Assembly (NCBI GenBank): GCA_003008705.1
Contig: PDUO01000013.1
Span: forward strand, 578,702 to 642,701
DNA length: 64,000 nt
Source: Pezicula radicicola
Lineage: Eukaryota > Ascomycota > Leotiomycetes > Helotiales > Dermateaceae
Direction: 5' to 3'
The notes under the pieces were generated by a model, which had not been told where the DNA came from, made no database searches, and was given only the letters and a program-made list of their open reading frames with translations. The stretch's first letter is position 1; each line of letters starts with the position of its first letter. Position numbers and translations under genes: made by a program. Positions 22,375 through 34,553 of this stretch are shown here, piece by piece.

Positions 22375-25300
22375 TTAGTCGGAGGACTCGTAGTCGGAAT
22401 AGTTGTGATCATCCTTCGCTCGTGGCCCTACGACGCTCTCATACGTGTTTCCTTCTTCCGATATCGAGTGCCGGCGTCTATTTTCACGCAATCTAGTGAC
22501 ATAAGCTGAGGCAATGACCGGAATCTCCTCATCTAGACCCTCCGCTCCCTTCTCCTCAAAGTTTCGAAGAAGACCTTGTATATCATCGAAAATTTCCCCT
22601 GATTCTTTTGCTGTGATTCTGGTGCCGTCGGGTTTCTCGCAAACAACTTTCGCTCCATTGCGGAGTAGACATCTAGCAGCATTCAAGCGTCCGTATTTGC
22701 AGGCTCCAATTAAAGGGCTTCCTAGAGAGCCGCTGGCAAGATTTACATCTGCACCATATTCTATCAGCAACTCTATGATCTCGTCGTGACCACTGGCTGA
22801 GGCAATATAAAGTGATGTTCCCTTCAAGCAGATATTATTGATGTATTCTTCTCGATTTTCCTTGAGACAATTTGTGAGGAGGCTCTTGACTGTTGTGATC
22901 CTGTTGTTTGAACACGCGATGTTGAGCAGGCTTCCAGCTTGAGGGTCCCAAAAATCATCTTTGACCGGCAAATACTCAAGAATAAATGCGTCCCAGCAAG
23001 AATCACCATAGATTGCCTTAATCAATGGAGATTCTTGAAACACGTTTAGTTCTAGAGGGTCCATCCCCCATAGAATCATTTCCTTCGCGAGAGTTAGATT
23101 CTCGTTCCTTATGGCGCTGAATAGAGCCGTTTGTCCTGCGTAATCTTTTGCGTCTAGATTCGCTCCATATCTCAGGAGTATGTAGAATATAGTCGTTTTC
23201 TCTGCCATGAAAATGGGAGTCTTGCCGTCAAAATTGTAGATGTTTGGGTTTGCACCTGCTTCAAGCAAAATCTGAACAGCTGTAGCCGAGCTGTGTCTGA
23301 CTGCGTTATGAAGGGGTGTGTCATTGTCATTGTCCAAGCAATTGACGTCAGCTCCCATATTCAGCAATATTTTTATTGTCTTAGTCTGGCCAGCTCTTGC
23401 TGCAATATGGAGGGCCATTTCTCCATAGCCGGGTTCTTCTTTCCATTTCGATGGGCCACTTGACTTAAAAACCAATCGCGCCGTTCCTTTGAACTCATCG
23501 CTTGCACGGACAAAATACTTTGCCTCCAGCATAGATCTGCAGTCCCTCTCACTCTGCAGAAGCACCCTTACACATTCATCGTGGCCCTGATAGGCTGCGA
23601 TATGAAGTGGCTGAAGAGTCTGCGAGGATCGAGACGAGGTCTTTTCCAAGACAAATTGGAGAAATATCGCATTCCCATAAAGCGCGACTATTTGCAAGAC
23701 CTCGTATCCTTGGACATCTCCGTGTATCCCACATACCCCTCCTCCAGATGAAGCCCCTATGTCTAATAAATACTTGGCGACAGGCCAATGTTTGTTCCAG
23801 CATGCTAGAATGAGTAAGCTACATGTGCACGAACCAGTACGGATGCTGGGCCTTGTGCCATTAACTGTAAATCCTCGAGAAACCAGTTTCTTGCACATCT
23901 GCAGGTCTCCGGACTGAACAGCATGGACTATTGGCTCAAGTATCTGGATATCGTGAATGGCTGTAAGTGGACTCCCCAACTTTGTGTACTCTGACATTGT
24001 AACTCTAGAATTTGCTAGCCAAGGTATGTCAGTGTAGCTCTAATTACCACAGACGCTTGTATGAACCGCTTTCACTTTGATATCGCTATGGTCAAAGACA
24101 TAGGTTAGGTAATTTAAAGGTCACCATGTACTTACAGCTTGCGATTTCCGCTTCTTCCAGGATTTTTGCAATATCCTCATGTCCACTTAATTTTGCGACC
24201 AACGAAGGCGTTTGGCCCTTAATATCCAGGATATTTGGATTGCTACCATTTTGGAGCAAGAAATAAACAGTTGAAGTGCTCCCCAGGTGTGCGGCAAAGT
24301 GAAGTGCTGTCCAATTGCTAGGATGATAGGAAGCATTGGCATTGGCGTTGGCTTTTAGTAAAGCTTTTGCGGCTTTCTGTGAACGTAATATCACTGCGAG
24401 CAACAGAGGAGTTACGCCGTGAGTTGCTTTGGTATCAATGCACAAACCCTTGACATCACAGAGAATGAAGTCGATGATTTCAATATTGTTGTCACAAGCA
24501 GCCATGTGAAGTACTGAAAGATCGCTGAACAACACTGACCTGAACCTCCCCTCAGATTCACCTTTCGTCGTCGTGCTGATATATGGTATAAACGTGGTCC
24601 AGAAATTTCCCTGGCATCTTTCAAGCCATTTAATTCCTTGCCGATGTAAAATGCTGCATATTTCTGCATCCTGTACAATGTTGATGAGGTACTTGTTCCA
24701 CCACAAGCCCGGGTCCGGACTCTTCACAGAAGAACCTCTCTGGCATAGTAAATCGACGATATGCGCATGACCATTGGAAACAGCAACATGAAGCGGTGTG
24801 TGGCCGTCTCTAGACTCTTGTTCGATGAGCGCACCAGCATTTAAAAGCTGCTTGACAACCTCCTCCTGGCCATTCTTGCATGCAAGGTGCAAAGGAGGTA
24901 AACCTGCCATATCTTTCCTCGATATACTTTGGCTTGCTTTAATGATTTGACATATTAATTCTGAAGATCTGGCACCATATATGCAGAGGATCTCAAGAGC
25001 CGAACGACGTTCTTTGGTTAAATCCGTTTCATCCACGCTAGCTCCCATATTAAGGAGCTCTCTAGTTATGGAACCATGTAAATACCGAATGGCGAAATGA
25101 AGGATAAGGGAGCCATCTACCATCGGACGCTGAATTTCTGACTTCGGTACTATCTTTAACATTGTTAGAGCCATCGCTTCAGCATCTGGGAACGATCCCT
25201 CGTCTGCTATGCCCTCAAAGAATAGGTGAAGTGGGCTCTGGTGAGAGTGATCAATGATGTCAAGGCGGGCGGAGGCTTTGTAAGACATAGTTAGGAGTAC

Positions 25301-28300
25301 TCTGATAGCGTCCAAGACTTTACCATGATGAGCTCTCCTACATAAATAATGCAGAGCAGTAGACCCCTGATTATCGGTACTGTCCACATTCGAAATTTTC
25401 GTCAGTCGTGAAAATACCTCGATTGCTCGCTCGCAGGTTGAATGATGCATGATTGTATATGCCACGGTTACTAGAGGGATTCTACCTTTAGTATCACGCA
25501 ATCTTGGATCGAATTCTTTGTGTGACACAATCAAATGTAAAATATCCCAGTCAATATTAAATCTTGAGATCGCCAGTATGAAGGGTGTTTTTGCTGTCTT
25601 TGTTGGCCAGTTTAAAATTGACCTGGAGATGCGCTCGAAGGCCCATGTGCTGTCCGGTCTTTGTAAAGTTTGGATTTTTGGGCCGACCGTTGGCCACGAA
25701 AACGGATTAGTGTATTGATTTGTTTGGACTCCAAAGTTATCGATTAAATCTAAGAGCAGAATCAGGCATTCATGAGTGCCAAATGCAGCAGTGGTGTGAA
25801 TTGGTGTGTATCCATCATGGTCTCTATCATACGGACTGAGGACTGTCCCGCCGAGTAGATATACCTTAGCACTCATCTTAGACTCGGATGCTGCATGAAG
25901 GCAAGTACTTCCATCTAAAGCCCGCGCCAATAAAATTGAATCGTCCGAGACTTTTAGTAGATTTTGAGTGACTTCCAAAGCTCCATAACGCGCAGCGCAA
26001 TACAGTGCGGTCTGCCCAGATTTATTAGTAGTTGAAAGACAGTGCGTAAACTCGGAGAGCTGTATTATGTATTGGATCATATCAATAGAGAGACCTTTTG
26101 CCGCGAGGTGAAGTGCCGTGTCTCCGTTAGTTGTTGTTGCATTGACGTCTGCGCCTTTGATCTTAAGATATTCTGAAATTTCCAGATGGCCTTGTTCTGC
26201 GGCCAAAAGAAATGGTGTGCTGCCGTCCAGCATTCGCTTGTTCACAGCAGCCCTACTTGCCACTAGGAACTTTACAATTTCAAAGTGGCCGTTCTTGACA
26301 GCACTATGAAGAGCATTGTCAGAACTGTCCTCGGGAATACCAGGTATATCAATTTCGACACCCTGTATTTGGATGAGCTTGGACACAAGATCGAAGTGGC
26401 CATGACCAGCAGCAATTTTTAAGGTGTAAGTGTTGATATCTTTCGTTGTATTTCTGGTCTGGGACGGAGACGCTATGGCAAGGGCGTGTGAGGTACTGTC
26501 CTTATAATTGGTAGCAATTTCAATGTACCTAATAAGATCAGCATGCGTTTAGAAACCAAACATGGATGCAACCGCTATTCCTGCTGAAAATTTGCCGCCA
26601 AACATACCTAGACTCGGTCTCCTTCGTTAAATTGTTCTCTTTGACCATATTGAGAAACGTTGATTGGAATTCTCCTTCACTGAACTCATCCCACTCCACT
26701 ATTTGATTCAAACATTCTTCATCCAGGAATGCTCCGGCTTCAAGGAGTAATCTGCACACCCTTTTCCACCTTGCAATTATCGCCAAGGAGAGAATCGTCC
26801 GATTGTGTTCTGGATGTATTCCCAGCTTGTTGACTTTAGCCCCTGCACTGAGTAGACAGGCAATTGTTTCCTGCCCAAGATTCTCTTCATATACACGGTC
26901 AATTTCCATTTCAGAATAAGGGTAAACATTGCCAACTAAGGCACAGAAGATGGGTGTGCCACAGCTACTACACCGGTCTAAGTCAGAAGTGCAATTTTTT
27001 TGATAGAGAAGCCAGTCGCAGATCTGGGGAAGACGCAACGCTGCAGCGAAATGCAGTGTTGAGGTGTTTGCAAAGAAACTCATGTCTAGATCGCTCTCTT
27101 CCGTGCGAACAAGATTTGGATAGTAACATTGGACCCAACAAACGAAAGCATCGTTCTTTGAAGGTTCCCTATAAAGAAGAACACCAGTCAGTCTGCTTGT
27201 TCTAGCTAGTTCATGGGTTGTATGTCAAACAAGTGAGTTATTCAAATCGAATGAAGGACTTTAACATGATTTGGGAGCCATAAGTAATGAACATGAAAGT
27301 GGCATTTTTGTTTTAAGAAATTGACGTACATAAGAGTCTTGATTAAGGAAAATAGGTCGTGGTCATCCAGGCTTCCAAAAGCATGTTTGGGCCAGCAGTC
27401 GGAAGCGTACCTTAGAAGTGGGAAATCCACCTGTCGTTGTTCAAAGCTCCGTCTGTCGTTGCAAGGAAAAGATCCAACATCCTCAAATTCAAGATAAGTC
27501 AGACACAGCTTCGCTAACTCTACGTTGTGAAGTTCAGGCGAGATCTTATAGCAAGAGAAGTCGGTGTCTGTGCTCGAGTCCACATCTAGCAGGAATTCTT
27601 TGACAGTGAAATGGGCCAATTCAAGTCCTCTACCTCCAGTTGTTCGTCGAACAAGGCTGCTGCACCATCGCAGAACGCCTTGTATGGTTGGGATGCCAAA
27701 TCGATCCAGCTTCTTGTCACCCTCATTAATGGAGATGGCATGCAATAAGGCTTCTGTTGTCAAAGGCTTTCGGGCACAAACTATCCATCTCAAGACACGT
27801 TGAACGAGGCGTTGGTTTGCGGGACTGGACTTGTTGACTCGGTCTAGAATCCTCTCGTATGTTTCGAAAAGTGTTTTGGGTAGGCTGTATAAAGCTTTTC
27901 GAATATCTGTGATAGAAGGAAGTTCACAGATATGGTCCATTTGGCAAACTACCCATCGAAACATACCGTCAGCTTCTTCTGTCAAGCGATCCATAATTTC
28001 CTGTGTGACTTCTGGGTTGATAGTAAGCAACTCGTTATCCCGTGATCGAAAATTGACTTCAGAAGCCACATATAGTTTTAAATCTTGACTCTTGGCTGCT
28101 ATGGAAACCTTGCGAAAGTGGCTAAGGTGTCTCTCGATATCGGACTCAAGTCTTGATGTGAAAAGTGTCTTTATAGTGGAGCCAGTGCTGAGGCTGGCGA
28201 GGGTCACAACCAAGTCAGACTGCCTGATACCACATTCGTCCAGTGCCTGTCCGTAAAGGTGGAGTTAGCAATTACTTCTTCTGTAGGATATTTGGAGTTG

Positions 28301-29717
28301 TTGCTCCCGAGACATGTCTTGAGAACAGATGTCTCAAAAGAAAACATCTTGAAAGGGGATGTTTTAAGAGGAACTCCTCTCAAATTACTCTTGAATAGGA
28401 ACAAAAGTGCTCTCCCATACGTACGTCAATGATGATCAACACATCTTCGAAACAATCGCTCATGTCTTTAAGAAGAGCGCAATAATCTTTAGGCGTTAGA
28501 GTCGATAGTTGTGAAGCAGAAGTCCCAGTTGATCTCGATTTTGATGAATGGGCTTGGTAAAACCTCTCGACTTTCTCAAGACTTTCCTCATTTTGCAAAG
28601 CAAACTGATGGATGAGTGAGCCTAGGATAATCATGGGGTCCTGAGTCCTGGAATCCTTATAGTCGCAATAGAAGAAGCCCACGCCGGTCTTAGTGGATGC
28701 CTTCTCAGTAGCGCTTGATATAGCCGAGCCAGCTAAAATAGTCTTTCCGGCCCCGGGAATACCATACAGCCACAGGTTTGCATTTTTCGTACTCAACCAA
28801 TGCTGAAAATCTGGGCCTTCTGTGAACCATAAGCCAGTCCCCGGTTGTCTCAAACGCACCGCAGTGTTCTGGTGTGTAATTGGATCATATGGACCTATGA
28901 CCTTGAGCATTTCCCTTCTTTCTTTGCCTTCACGACCATGTTAGTTGCATCATTAGCATGACAGTGGGTGGCATACGTACTAATAACGTCGCGTTTCCTC
29001 TCCTGCTGCTCGAAAAGCAAGGTGCTTTGCATAGCCTCTAGGATATGTCCTTGCGCCTTCTGTTGACTCAACGCTGCTACTAAAGCGGACCTGTGTGGCA
29101 AATCAGCAAAACATCTTCGTCTTTCAGCGAAGTTCTTCGTTGCTCATACATCCCATCAGCTGCCAAGGCAAGATTCATTGTCTAGTAAGAAACTGGACTT
29201 AGTTTACTAGTTCTAAATATTATTGGGAGTAACTCAAACATATTTCCAGAGTAATGGGTGATCGAACCCAGAAAGGGCAAATTGGCTCCGAGAACTTGAG
29301 ACTTACTGATTTGTGCTTCGCTAAATCGGCAACCAACGTTTTTGTTTCCGTAGAGGAGAACGGCCATTCCATCGATTTCCGCACACTAAAAGCCTTTTTA
29401 TGGAATCTTGAGGTATGCTGCTCGACCTTTTGGGGATCGGCCGTTTTTAGTCGAGTGCTGATCTTTTGAAGAAGCACATGACAGGAATTGATGTGTTCCG
29501 CTCTCATCGTTGGCTCAAAATCTTCATCTTGATATTGCCGAGCTATAAGCTTGAGGCGACTGAGAATTCCAAATAACTCATTCATCTCGTTCAACAGGGA
29601 TTTGATCTCGCTCTTTGCACCCGTAGCTTCTTTGGCATACTTGTAACTGTAACTAGCTATCGCTTCGGTGATAGTGCAGAGCCCAGCAATGCTGGCAGAG
29701 AGTGAAAGGGGGTCCAT
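22375..29717 (-). CDS. Giant NACHT-ankyrin STAND (NLR-like) protein, ~2188 aa
   Basis: Eight minus-strand exons: 29307-29717, 29150-29181, 28981-29090, 28425-28927, 27330-28246, 26608-27168, 24136-26528, 22375-24014. They join in consistent phase to 6567 nt. N-terminal ~1-150: helical MDPLSLSASIAGLCTITEAI domain, like the N-terminal domain of fungal STAND proteins (HeLo-like/PigL_N). NACHT: Walker A GIPGAGKT at ~240-247, Walker B VLIIID then ALDECG at ~347-358 (split by an intron). A winged-helix-like LRWIVCARKPLTTEALLHAI follows. From ~670 to ~2110 lie many ankyrin repeats (for example GHTPLHVAVSNGHAHIVDLL and NDTPLHNAVRHSSATAVQIL). Fungal NLRs detect non-self and can trigger regulated cell death; this role is inferred from family. 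No stops or frame changes found in this very long gene. Confidence 0.88.
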
Positions 29718-31045
29718 ATCAGAGTGCCACCGCAATGTGATCTGTAGACAGAATCTGGTGTAAAAGGGGGGGGAAGGAGGATGGGTTCGACTTTTCGATT
29801 TTGATATCAGTGCATTTCCAAGACGTATGCTGAAGTATAATATTAGGGAGGACGGCTTTGCCAACGCAACAAGGCGGACTGTAAGGCGATGCAGCCGAGA
29901 AAGTAGTTGGTGTGGAAGAGCTGCACTTCGCCCCGCACCAGCGAGCATATTCAGCCAATTAATAAAGCCCCCAGAAGAAGACTGCTTTCAGTAGACCAAA
30001 GTACGGGTCGTATAAATGTTATCATGTCGCACAACATGGAATCATCGCCCCCAAAGTCCCACACCGAGGTTCCTTCTCTAGCCCTAAGTTTCAAGGTCAA
30101 TTCAGTAAAGGCCAGTGGATTGCAGCATCATGCAGAAGCAAGAGCAAAGCTGCGCCGAAATTTGGCGGTCTCATGTTCTATGGCACTCTCGGCCTCATTA
30201 TATGCCCCGTCATCCGCCTTAACACATCGATCACGCCAAAGTCTCGCTCGAAGAGTAATATATGTATGTGTCTGCGCAAGACTACATTCTGGTAAAGAAG
30301 AGGTATTTCGCTATGTCTTTAAGCGTAATCAATCCAGCGAGGTAGCCTAAATTTCGATTAATGCATGCTTCTTCATATCAAAAGAGGGCCCACCTTGCGC
30401 TGCAACAAATAGCGGCACACAGAGGAAGAGAAATGCATGCTTAACAAACCCTTTCAATCACTGTGTCATTGCTAGCAACTCAAACTAATGATCATAATCC
30501 ACTAACATAGCCAATGAATGAGGAGAAAGAGAAGCTCGAACCCGTCTTGATAGGCTGAGATCCGAATACTTCCAAATGATAATCCACTGATGGTAGTTTG
30601 TAATACTGACTGCAGTAGGAGAAGGAAACGAGGCTGGAAACCTCCTGCACTCGAAACTTTGTTTGGCAAAGTCAAAATAATTGTCTACAGTACACCTCTT
30701 CGCTGCAGCCAAGAAACTCTGACTTGGAGGACTCATCCCAGGCAACCGCACCAAATCGCACTAGCAGAACACAACGAAACAAATTGCATCACCTCTCTCG
30801 AAAGCTGCAGAATAAGCAAATAAATTGAACAAGAGTCAAACTAATGGCCCTGGGGTTGATACAAACAAGTTTCTCGATTGATTAGAAATTATGTAACAAA
30901 AGGTCTATGCGAAATCTATCTACTAGTCCAAAGCAACCAATGAAGGAACGAACGGGGTATCGATCTCAGCCATTAACGCCGATATGCACTGAGCGTAAAA
31001 GAGAGAGAGAAAGAAATTCATGAATCATCGAGAACATGCTACCTC
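29718..31045. other. Upstream region of the NLR gene, no gene seen
   Basis: Contains the presumed NLR promoter (pyrimidine/purine-rich tract near 29765) and the 3' flank of the membrane-protein gene. A plus-strand 147-codon frame at 29907-30350 lacks an ATG at its start and any recognisable domain. Confidence 0.5.
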
Positions 31046-33028
31046 TCAGTGAAATCTCAATCTCACTATCTCGAAGAGCATGTTCTGCGCGACATGTACC
31101 ATAACGACTGTAGCAGTTGGCAGCAACTCGGGCCACTCTCTCAGATCCCTCTTGCCCTCGCCTGTGACATCAACCTTCCACCCAAACCACAAGATCCTTC
31201 TTGTTATCCAGCCAGCAACAATCTCACATCCCCACGTAATCATACTAGCGTAAAAGGTAAGACCAAAATCGTATCCCTCACCACCACCAATAGGGGTAGG
31301 ATCAATTCCGGAAGGGTCTTGGTCAAATGCGAAGTAAGGGTAGACGTCTTGGTTGGAGCCATAGTGGAGGACTAGAATAGAGCCGAGAAAAGTGAGCATG
31401 CTGACATTCTCAGAGAGCCCACGGATGAGGATATTGCGGGCGCAGAACTTTTGGTAAGAAGTGTAGCTTTGGCCATTGATGCCGAGGATTGTAAGGAGCG
31501 AGTGAAAGGGTGAGGAGATGGTCAGGGGTGCGAAGAGGATGAGGAGGGTAGATGACAGAACTTGAAGGAGGATGAATTGCTGGGGCGAGCGTAAGCGAGC
31601 ATATAGGGCTCGGACATATGTTTGGTAGGTTAGAGAAAAGTAGCTGTATACACCAAATTAGTATTTGCAGTTATAGGATGTAAAAGGAGACTTACAGTTT
31701 GAAGATCCAACCAAGTGGGTAACTCCCAACTCTTTCTCCTTCATTGCCTCCCAATATAAAACCGGTCAACCCATCCAGCAGGTGCACGGTGATGACCCAG
31801 CTGTACACATACACAATCGTTTCCATAGTGTTATGTGGCAGTGTTCTCAAGTAAATTTCAGCATAAGCCTCACCCACAACGTAGACACCCATGCCAATAC
31901 CCAATGCTGCACAAAACCACAAAAATCTTACGAAACTCGCTGGAATCCATCGTTTTCTTAAGGTAACATTAATGCGTTGTCTTCGGTAGTCGTCTCCAGC
32001 AAGCGCAACCTCAAGGGGCGCGTTTGGATCAAAGGCTGTCTGGACGTGGGCTCGAGATGGTTGAGTGCGTCCGGAGAGTGTATCATTCTCGCCAGTCCAC
32101 CAAGACGACGTGAAGATACGTTGAGTCTCGGAGAGAGAATGACGGAGGGAGAGATGTCTTTCATGGTTTAGGAGAATTGCCAGTGCACACACAAGTGGCA
32201 TAGCCATCGTTATGAAAGTCCACAATATCCAAGCAGTATTATGTTGCGTCAGGTCTCGGAGTTCGGGAGAGTAGTAGACCGGAATTGGGGCAGCAACTGA
32301 AATGATAGCGATGATCGAGACTGTAATTGGAAATCCTAAAGTTTTTGGCCACCTGTTTGGTCAATCAACGATTAATCGCAGGAGGGGTGGGACGACCAAC
32401 CAGTTTAAACTGTAGATATTGAACACCTTAGTGATCCACATCAAAGCCGTAACATTATAGAACCCGTAATAGACAAACATGAAGAACCAAAAGTTGACCT
32501 CCACTCTTGCTTCTCCGTGCCCAGGCACCTTGTGCCCTAAGCTATTCAGCACATCAAGATCGTCGTCGTCGTCCGGAAGGTCATACTGTGGAAATGGTAT
32601 TGCACACCACGCTACGGCCTACGTTTCATCAAGGTTAGCAAGTGCTGAACATTCAAGGTCTACGTTTATGCTTTACTCACTAAAGCCGCGGGCAACACCA
32701 TCAACAATCCCCATCTCGACCACCACTTATCCATAGCCTTCCCCACGGTATGATGTTTCGGGTCGATATACAAGTCCCTTAATGTCCTCCACCACCCTAA
32801 ACCATTTTCCTCGGTCCCTTCCCCATCCTCATCACTATCTCCTGTCCCTCCAAAACCTCCATAACCAAAGATATCTCCACCAAGACTCCCAAGTATAGAG
32901 TTCCGATGGCTTCTCCTCGCACCCGCACCACCAGGAACGGCTCGGAATCGTCCTAGTAAAGGCGAGTTATCGGACGCATCGTTGGCGCGGTGTTCGGCGC
33001 CTTGCTGGAAAGCGAAGAAGGAAGGCAT
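31046..33028 (-). CDS. Conserved multi-pass membrane protein, unknown function, 606 aa
   Basis: Exons 32681-33028, 32401-32618, 31696-32352 and 31046-31643 (minus) sum to 1821 nt in phase. The N-terminal ~90 residues are hydrophilic, glycine-rich and acidic (GGFGGTGDSDEDGEG). About ten hydrophobic segments follow, starting with RWGLLMVLPAALVAVAW, then FWFFMFVYYGFYNV, ITVSIIAIISVAAPIPVYY, WILWTFITMAMPLVCALAIL, FVRFLWFCAALGIGMGVYVV, IVYVYSWVITVHLLDGLTGF, FILLQVLSSTLLILFAPLTI and others. A cytosolic-looking loop with RTQPSRAHVQTAFDPN interrupts them. I do not recognise a transporter signature. It belongs to a conserved fungal integral-membrane family as far as I can tell; no function should be assigned. 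Confidence 0.8.
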
Positions 33029-33836
33029 TCATATGATCTATATCAGCTCCCTCTCTGCTCGTCTAGTTTTTATATTTGTATTTCTGTAAACGTTTTCATG
33101 GTTTTGGTTGCGGTTGCGGTTTGAGGTTCAAAAGGGATCCAAATAATGTTTGGTGACGAGGAATAAAACAAGGGTCCACACTCGAGATAAGGTTTCGGCC
33201 CGGGCTAATAATGTTTGGTTTAGTTTAGTTGCACGTGGAAAACCTTTTTGGGGGATTTTTGGGATGAAACTTTTCGAAGGGAAGATGTGAACCGAATGAC
33301 GTTTTGTTTCGTTTTGCACGAGTTTTATTAGGGTTGCTGGTTTTTTTGGTTGGCAAAAAAATTCATGCCCCGTATGGCGGTTGGGTCGGCAAAAGCGCAC
33401 CCCGAACGTTCAACGCACCAATTTTCTCTCGAGCTGACAAGACATGGTGAGTACCGGGTTTGGTTGCTTTGGCTCGATATCTATTATTCACAATGGCTCT
33501 ATTGGAATTTGCAACTCAAGTGTAAAAGCGCTTTTCCCAATGTCTTGTGCCTGAGAAACTATTTGTTGATTCAAAGTCCATCTCCAACATCCCAACCACC
33601 ACTAGATCATCTCTAGTTTGGAATGCTAACATTACTCCCAACTCTTAAACTTCATGAAATGAAAATATCCGCCTATAGCCCATGCCTTTCGTAATTTGCT
33701 GGAAAGCAATGCTGTCTATGTTGAATGCCAAAATGGAGTCCAGTACCCAACGCCGTAGGAAAATGCATTGTGCTTGCGCTTCATAGTGGGACTTGTGGAA
33801 AGACCATCGCGGAAAGTTGATATCGATATTCCTCGG
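33029..33836. other. Intergenic, no gene seen
   Basis: Upstream of the membrane-protein gene and downstream of APT1. T-rich runs near 33290-33360. No gene seen. Confidence 0.5.
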
Positions 33837-34553
33837 TTATGATGAGTCTGTCTTCTGGTCCGCGTCCGAAAGAAGAGTGAAAACAGGTGCGCTTAGCTTA
33901 TCGCGACCCTTGAGGAAATCAAGCTCGAGAATGAAGAGGTATCCGATCAGCTTGCCTCCAAGCTTTTCCACCAGACTTCCGGCTGCAGCTGCAGATCCAC
34001 CTGTACCGCGCAACCATTAGCTTATGCGACACGAATTTTGTCCTTGTGGAGAGCGCTGACCTGTAGCAATAATGTCATCAACGACCAGAACCGTTTGCCC
34101 AGGTTTTATGACATCCTTCTGCATCTGAAAGTAATCGGTCCCGTATTCCTTCTCATAAGCCGCCTCCTCAGTAGGACCAGGTAACTTGCCCCTCTTGCGA
34201 ACGGGCACAAATGACGCACCCAAATTCAGCGCCAGCGCAGGCCCAAACAGAAAGCCTCTGGCATCCAAGCCCACTATAACATCTGGTTTCCTACCACCAT
34301 CAAAGACAGAGATTTGCAATTCGAGAGCGCGAAGGAGAGAGGTATGTAGAGCGTGCGATGCGAACAAAGGAAGGATATCGACAAAGTCAATGCCAGGAAT
34401 AGGAAAGTCGGGAAATTGTTTAAGACCGTTGCGCAGGTTTATCTTTGTACGGGCGAGTTCGGCGGCACTGGAGGCAGTGGTGGCGGGGAGGGACTCAGAT
34501 CGCGAGGCGGCGGCATTGTTGTCTGTTGACGGTAGAGAAGAAGAGGTGGTCAT
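33837..34553 (-). CDS. APT1: Adenine phosphoribosyltransferase
   Basis: Exons 34061-34553 and 33837-34000 (minus) give 218 residues; the 60-nt intron falls inside the PRPP loop. The enzyme makes AMP from adenine and PRPP (purine salvage, cytosol). Motifs: NLRNGLKQFPDFPIPGIDFVD near the N-terminus, VGLDARGFLFGPALALNLGASFVPVRKRGKLPG (split: GLDARGFLFGPALA, then FVPVRKRGKLPG), YGTDYFQMQKD and the PRPP-binding VLVVDDIIATGGSAAAAGSL across the splice. An extra Ser/Ala-rich ~35-residue N-terminus precedes the conserved core; a short extension is unusual, but the upstream ATG is the first in frame. The remaining tail FILELDFLKGRDKL is typical. Confidence 0.93.

Noticed and set aside
29907..30350. 147-codon plus-strand open frame upstream of the NLR gene, possible paired effector
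   Set aside because: No ATG at its start, no domain, and it overlaps the NLR promoter; not supportable.
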